Below are positions 34,301 through 35,212 of a stretch of DNA of 35,212 nucleotides, in pieces (the stretch's first letter is position 1; every line of letters starts with the position of its first letter). Both the position numbers and the translations under genes were made by a program. This stretch comes from Sphingobacteriales bacterium (GTDB lineage Bacteria > Bacteroidota > Bacteroidia > Chitinophagales > LD1): the NCBI GenBank assembly GCA_018262795.1, contig JADFDM010000011.1, positions 108,143 through 143,354 on the forward strand, written 5' to 3'. The notes beneath the pieces were generated by a model. That model had not been told where the DNA came from and did not search any database. It saw nothing but the letters and a program-made list of their open reading frames with translations.

Positions 34301-34581
34301 TGGAACTTAAGCCGGTTAGCTTTATGTACAAGAAAATAGAAGGCACCATATTCACCGGTAATCCACAGTTGCAGGAAGGTTTTGTTGCTGACGATTTGCA
34401 AGAAGTGATTCCGAGTGCAGTAAATGGCAAAAAAGATGCGCTTACCTCCAAAGGAACAATTCAGCCGCAAACTTTAAACCCTGTGCCTATTATATCAGTA
34501 TTAACCAAAGCTGTTCAAGAGCAACAGAAAGAGATTGAATATCTCAAGAGAAAGGTTGAAGAACTTCAAAAAAAGCATTGA
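31180..34581 (+). CDS. Large secreted fibre protein with C-terminal S74 self-cleaving chaperone domain
   Basis: 1133 residues with signal peptide MKKLLLSTAILFAIAAQAQ. The N-terminal NVGVGTNDPKSKLDIAG repeat is followed by a beta-rich segment and long Gly/Asn/Thr-rich repeats (GAGLTGGPITTSGTISI, GTGLSGGGTLSLGGTLNL). Three more NVGIGT..P units are encoded at about 33205, 33595 and 33892. From about residue 1018, SDRRLKSDISPMSG (Ser1021, Lys1026), FVADDLQEVIPSAV and a final coiled coil (VQEQQKEIEYLKRKVEELQK) make a peptidase S74 intramolecular chaperone. In phage tail spikes this domain trimerises the fibre and then cuts itself off at the Ser. No T9SS tail is present. It is probably a cell-surface trimeric adhesin or fibre. 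A second gene with an almost identical start lies 3896 bp downstream. Confidence 0.88.
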   Translation: MKKLLLSTAILFAIAAQAQNVGVGTNDPKSKLDIAGGLSLREGTALTLTNGNNDNIALTGGYSFYRIIGPTGVFSLSGIVPTTGADGQMLTLVNTTTQVMTIKNNNSTTPAYSIKTLTGGDIASVAGGSSVTLQYNNTDKRWYVTGSQNFEVTAGSITTSDIVPGTNSAVTVTNGAGKAVGAGNVVLDITTNNLNQKGIVAAPTGGDDDRVWGTDAGGYPGWTKVGNAKLSNSSVTVTAGAGLTNGGPVSLGSAVTLDVAAGNGITVNANDIAVNYDNSTIGISGGKLAVIDLPANNGHYIWNGTGAQSGADFNIDGSGTIGGAINANGGVINGPGINGGSNGLLNIKSNTNVRIALDADANGSNQFEVTNNGGASPVFTVTEAGNVSANGSGTFTGDVTLSGNNRTLSSGDAFDIKGNSGIDVVIDADNTGTLSDFNIRKDGSNGDILFNVNESASPLIYPYGTGTGNTGGIRFRELATNGANYVGFAAPDAIGANVTWTLPSNTGGANTVLKNDGSGNLTWGADNTGTGTVTNVATGAGLTGGPITTSGTISIPNSGVTNAMLQNSGITVNTGTGLSGGGTLSLGGTLNLTNTAPDKTVTLNNGSGISVSGTYPNFTITNTSPSSGGTITGVTASNGLNSTGGTTPDIKLGGTLSANTEVALNSKNLSFSGTGNVGIGTNNPQAKLQIAGSAQSLKVGTSINAANANAEVLSSLATVGADANSVSSITAGAWNFYNAGNSPSWSGTIIKHYGTGVSGSSYGLPDANSGALVFQNVSNGIIATNGANIHISPLGNVSTTFLTNGNVGIGTTAPDQKLDVNGQLRITDGQRDEGLLLSAGGADGNAWSRIFMEENNADTYGFSIVYNGDAANTVLNYPTNLFGISRHNNDATGVIALAIKRDNGNVGIGTTNPGTTLAVAGALGVSETGGTGNRLQISSNGSGAVLFQNDNSDIIFKTLSGTQEKMRIKDNGNVELNRYVKAGGYTCRAGTSGAYSNIYNWYWTGSSLQAWVDVTNVGTLSDRRLKSDISPMSGTAIDRVMELKPVSFMYKKIEGTIFTGNPQLQEGFVADDLQEVIPSAVNGKKDALTSKGTIQPQTLNPVPIISVLTKAVQEQQKEIEYLKRKVEELQKKH

Positions 34582-35075
34582 GAACTCCACGATTGGTGCA
34601 ATTACAACCCTCGGCATCTAAGCCAAACTACTTGTGCCTTTAACTCAATTAAGCACAGAACGTGCCTACATCTCATTAAAAAAATACTTCTCAATACTTC
34701 CTTCACAGCAGGGTCGTCTGCAACATACCCTGCAAGGAAGTAATAGCATTACTACTTTCCTCAAAACACCATCAAAACGCAGTTGAGTGCTGACAGTGCT
34801 GGCGTGGCTAACCTCACCGGCTACGTGACTACTGTCGCCAATTAACTATTAACGATTACACGATTCTCTATTCTCGCATTTGCGCCACCCGCCCTTCGCC
34901 CGTTTGCCACTACACCCACTGCCCTAACCGTCAACCAGCATCTGTTTCGGCCCCTTGACAAATCATGCACTTTGATTTACTTTACTATTGGTGAATACAT
35001 ACTATTGCACCTGTTCCTTAAATTATTGGAACTATTATTGTGATGAAATGCCTGTCACTTTAAATTAAACCGAGT
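34582..35075. other. Intergenic region between tandem fibre genes
   Basis: 494 bp without an intact gene. 34582-34850 contains apparently coding-like but broken sequence (see remnant at 34762-34845). 34846-34900 has ATTAACGATTACACGATT-type words, and 34948-34997 is the promoter-like block shared with 31053-31102. No clear terminator follows the first fibre gene. Confidence 0.5.
34762..34845 (+). pseudogene. Possible fibre-protein gene fragment
   Basis: In one frame, 27 codons read QNTIKTQLSADSAGVAN, then LTGYVTTVAN, before TAA at 34843. This has the Ala/Ser/Gly/Thr style of the fibre proteins. Upstream, a different frame reads LQGSNSITTFLK, as if a frameshift separates the parts. No start codon or full domain is seen, so chance is possible. 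Confidence 0.3.
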
Positions 35076-35212
35076 ATGAAAAAACTTCTCCTTTCCACCG
35101 CCATCTTGTTCGCTATGGCTGCGCAAGCTCAAAACGTAGGCGTAGGCACTAATGACCCTAAAAGCAAATTAGACATTGCCGGAGGGCTTTCTCTCCGGGA
35201 GGGAACGGCTCT
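34948..35212 (+). repeat. Direct repeat copy 2: promoter region plus 5' end of second fibre gene
   Basis: Matches 31053-31316 as described there; the near-perfect section is 35028-35212. The repeat reaches the window edge, so its full length is unknown. Confidence 0.97.
35076..35212 (+). CDS. Second S74-type fibre gene, 5' end only
   Basis: Forty-five codons from the ATG at 35076, open to the window edge. The product start MKKLLLSTAILFAMAAQAQ, then NVGVGTNDPKSKLDIAGG, is identical to the protein encoded at 31180 except Ile14 to Met. It is the beginning of a tandem paralogue; whether it carries the S74 domain cannot be seen here. Confidence 0.9.
   Translation, partial: MKKLLLSTAILFAMAAQAQNVGVGTNDPKSKLDIAGGLSLREGTA

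Noticed and set aside
27731-34581. Prophage tail-fibre region
   Set aside because: The fibre-like proteins carry signal peptides, and there are no capsid, portal, terminase, tail tube or integrase genes, so cellular surface fibres are more likely.

Overview
The window reads as a chromosomal segment of a Bacteroidota bacterium, probably an environmental Chitinophagales/Sphingobacteriales-like lineage (lineage is inference). Three secreted proteins end in type IX secretion (T9SS) type A sorting domains. Ribosome binding sites are mostly absent before start codons. Several families are typical of the phylum: paired DUF1800/DUF1501 proteins, an NRAMP-universal stress fusion, an ECF sigma factor with a tiny zinc anti-sigma-like partner, and fibre proteins with NVGIGT..P repeats. 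I see no rRNA, tRNA, CRISPR array, transposase or integrase.

Layout. 1-3770: the start of a secreted DUF4838-like glycosidase (minus strand), diverging from a DUF1800/DUF1501 pair. 3771-4368: non-coding, with a cluster of palindromes. 4369-9219: dnaX, carrying a run of nine A that could make a short gamma form, then an M16 peptidase with a good terminator. 9332-12050: a T9SS cargo protein, an ECF sigma factor and a zinc anti-sigma-like protein packed as one unit. 12114-15499: 2-oxoacid dehydrogenase E2, a small convergent conserved gene, a CoA-binding protein, a 2,4-dienoyl-CoA reductase-like SDR, and a four-helix-bundle protein. 15552-15803: 36 uninterrupted heptamers ending next to the start codon of a DtxR/MntR regulator (15806). 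16649-19267: a large Asp-box T9SS protein. 19296-22773: an SGNH hydrolase, divergent from an mntH-usp / thioesterase / smpB unit. 22933-27325: a VOC lipoprotein followed by the stump of a HigA-like antitoxin, OmpA-like and pcm genes (minus strand), phosphoglucomutase, and a uracil-DNA-glycosylase-like protein. 27367-35212: surface-fibre region with a Gly-rich fibre protein, a lipoprotein plus SDR pair, and a 1133-residue S74 (self-cleaving chaperone) fibre protein. The first 137 bp of a near-identical second copy of that last gene run off the window end.

How genes work together. The MntR-type regulator at 15806 probably controls the NRAMP transporter at 20030: an inverted GCCTAAAAT pair lies just upstream of the transporter, and a second DtxR-box-like site (TTAGGTTTGCCTAAC) precedes the E2 gene. 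The sigma/anti-sigma pair is probably co-transcribed with the T9SS cargo gene before it.

Most unusual features: the heptamer array and related heptad-phased tracts around the four-helix-bundle gene, the A9 slippage site in dnaX, the DtxR/MntR boxes, and the tandem fibre genes. I did not find a convincing new defence or mobile system. The heptamer/four-helix-bundle module is the nearest thing to an undescribed one.
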